Shown here piece by piece: positions 5,381 through 6,682 of a stretch of DNA of 6,682 bases. The stretch lies in assembly GCA_027064265.1 (NCBI GenBank), contig JAMOQA010000531.1, positions 1 to 6,682 of the forward strand. Reading direction: 5' to 3'. Every line of letters starts with the position of its first letter. Position 1 is the stretch's first letter. The position numbers and the translations under genes were made by a program. Under the pieces are notes generated by a model, which saw only the letters and a program-made list of their open reading frames with translations, ran no database searches and had not been told where the DNA came from. The DNA is from Acidobacteriota bacterium (GTDB lineage Bacteria; Acidobacteriota; Polarisedimenticolia; J045).

Positions 5381-6682
5381 TCATGGGCAGGAGGGGTGAT
5401 CCGAGCGATCCCCCCAGCCCGCGTCGCCGCAAGCGTTTCGCGCCCGGACCAGCTGCCAGCTTCCCCGGCCCGGCGCGGGATCGGGCACGACCAGTTCCGG
5501 CACGTGCAGCTCGACGCAGTCCGCCCGGTCGAAACCACCGTCCTCCCGCAGCTCGGCGAGGTCACCGGTCGCCGCGTCGTAGACGGTCCCCTCCCCCGCG
5601 GTTCCGGCCTGTCCCTCCCAGGTGATGCGCTCCTTGCCGTCCCAGGAGAGGACCGGGTCCACCGGGGCAGCCCAGGCCCCCGGTGCCGCAGGGTCGCAGT
5701 CCAGGCTGTCCGGCGCGCCGTCGGCGTCCGCGTCCGCCGCGAGGCGCACCCAGACCCGGTCGAAGTGGACCGGGTCCCCCTCGCTGGCCCCGTTCTCGAA
5801 GTAGACCTCGAGGCTGCGCAGTTCCTCGAGGGTGTCCACGCCGGCCGCGTGCAGGTCGTACGTGAGCACTTCGTCCGTCCTGCCCGCCCGCGGTACCAGC
5901 CCGGTCGGGTTCCAGTTCTCCCCGTCGATCGTCCACCAGATCTCCTCGGCCCCCTGGTACCCGTCCGGCGCCGAGTACTCGACCTCGAGAACCGCCTCGG
6001 GGACCCCTCCCCGCGCCTTCGCCCCGAAACCCGCCAGGTGGAACACCTTCCCCGGCAGCAGGGTGAGCCGACCGTCCCCGTAGGCGAGATCGGTCGGCAC
6101 GTCACCCCAGGCATCGTCGTCCTGGGGCTCCGAGATCCATTCCCAGGTGTTGTCCCACTTGCCGAAGCGGCTCGGGAGCGCGACCGGAGGCCGCCCGGGC
6201 TCCTCGGCGGGCTCCCCGGTCAGCGCCCATCCGAGCAGGGAGGCGAACAGGTCCCACTCGGTCTCCGGGTCGGCCCCGTCCTCGTCGCCCGTGAACGTCC
6301 AGTCGCGGGAGTCACCTTCCTCCATCTCGAGGTGAAGATTCGGGTAGACGCAGCGCCCCTGGCCGTACTCGTGGCGCAGCATCGCCACCTTCCCCCGGTT
6401 CGCTCCCTCGTGGTCGTAGCGGCCGACGACCGTGCCGGTCTCGATCGGCTCGTGGTACCAGCCTTCTCCCTGGTACCAGGTGTCGTACGTGCCGTCCGGG
6501 ATCGACGGCTCCGGGTCGTCGACGGCGATCGGGGTCAGCGTGTGCTCGGGGAAGGCCGGCAGGTCGTCGATCGGTCCCTCGAGGATGCCGGGGTAGAGAT
6601 CGAGGGGGTAGTTGAACTGCTCGCCGTTCCAGATGATCTCGTCCGCCGCGTAGAACGCCCCGGCGGAGATCCCGACGTAGGC
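5381..6682 (-). CDS. Secreted-type BPL_N-like protein with Ser nucleophile position and beta-rich C-terminus (N-terminus missing)
   Basis: The minus frame is open from the right edge to a TGA at 5381-5383, giving 433 residues; the gene starts beyond the window, and internal GTG/ATG codons near 6382-6388 fall inside the conserved domain, so they are not the start. Fragment residues 1-155 continue a BPL_N/amidotransferase-like domain: YVGISAGAFYAADEIIWNG, then LDLYPG..EGPI, and LHLEMEE with H117 and E119. The nucleophile position is Ser6 instead of Cys. By hand, 23 of 37 residues match the lipoprotein encoded at 2745-4082 over this block. After an E/P-rich linker (157-170), residues about 171-315 look beta-rich, like a jelly-roll accessory domain. 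D317-x-D-x-DG-x-x-D325 with D328 forms a thrombospondin-type-3/EF-like calcium loop. Residues 341-433 resemble a FnIII-like cap ending in LVRARNACGDAGWG and CP, with C329, C389, C418 and C432 available for disulfides. These features suggest an extracytoplasmic location. Enzymatic function is not known. Confidence 0.8.
   Translation of the reverse strand, partial: AYVGISAGAFYAADEIIWNGEQFNYPLDLYPGILEGPIDDLPAFPEHTLTPIAVDDPEPSIPDGTYDTWYQGEGWYHEPIETGTVVGRYDHEGANRGKVAMLRHEYGQGRCVYPNLHLEMEEGDSRDWTFTGDEDGADPETEWDLFASLLGWALTGEPAEEPGRPPVALPSRFGKWDNTWEWISEPQDDDAWGDVPTDLAYGDGRLTLLPGKVFHLAGFGAKARGGVPEAVLEVEYSAPDGYQGAEEIWWTIDGENWNPTGLVPRAGRTDEVLTYDLHAAGVDTLEELRSLEVYFENGASEGDPVHFDRVWVRLAADADADGAPDSLDCDPAAPGAWAAPVDPVLSWDGKERITWEGQAGTAGEGTVYDAATGDLAELREDGGFDRADCVELHVPELVVPDPAPGRGSWQLVRARNACGDAGWGDRSDHPSCP

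Noticed and set aside
5381..6388. Treating GTG 6388 or ATG 6382 as the start of the minus-strand gene
   Set aside because: The frame continues open to the window edge and the upstream 98 residues encode the conserved GISAG domain, so the gene is partial and starts outside the window.

Overview
The window is a very GC-rich bacterial fragment, probably from a Gram-negative lineage. A lipobox protein and a secreted-type protein with a calcium-loop-like motif and a C-terminal tail reading ..WQLVRARNACGDAGWG..CP are present. From memory, that tail style is common in Acidobacteriota (Thermoanaerobaculia/Polarisedimenticolia-type genomes) and some Myxococcota. The placement is an inference only; no rRNA or marker gene is present. 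No tRNA, rRNA, CRISPR array, insertion sequence or phage gene is visible, and coding density is close to complete.

Layout. (1) Positions 1-1283, minus strand: a sodium:solute symporter (SSS) family permease whose C-terminus runs off the left edge. (2) Positions 1284-1346: a 63-bp divergent intergenic region with an AT-richer core, a plausible sigma70-like promoter for the plus strand and an 18-bp imperfect palindrome over its -35 element. (3) Positions 1347-5362, plus strand: a three-gene run comprising a class III PLP aminotransferase, a putative lipoprotein joining a GyrI-like ligand-binding domain to a glutamine-amidotransferase-like (BPL_N type) domain, and an M20 metallopeptidase/deacylase. 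The second gene has a strong Shine-Dalgarno; the third overlaps it by ATGA. (4) Positions 5381-6682, minus strand and convergent: a partial gene whose N-terminal part is a second BPL_N-type domain, clearly related to the one in the lipoprotein, followed by beta-rich, calcium-loop and FnIII-like C-terminal regions.

Working idea (inference): the symporter imports a small, possibly N-acylated or peptide-like, amino compound. The M20 enzyme would release the amine or amino acid and the aminotransferase would transaminate it. The embedded lipoprotein may sense or process a related compound outside the cytoplasm. The most unusual point is the pair of related amidotransferase-fold proteins within 2 kb of each other. 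One carries the usual Cys nucleophile (GICAG) and the other a Ser in the same place (GISAG); both keep the His-x-Glu pair, and each carries different accessory domains. I know of no described system with this arrangement.
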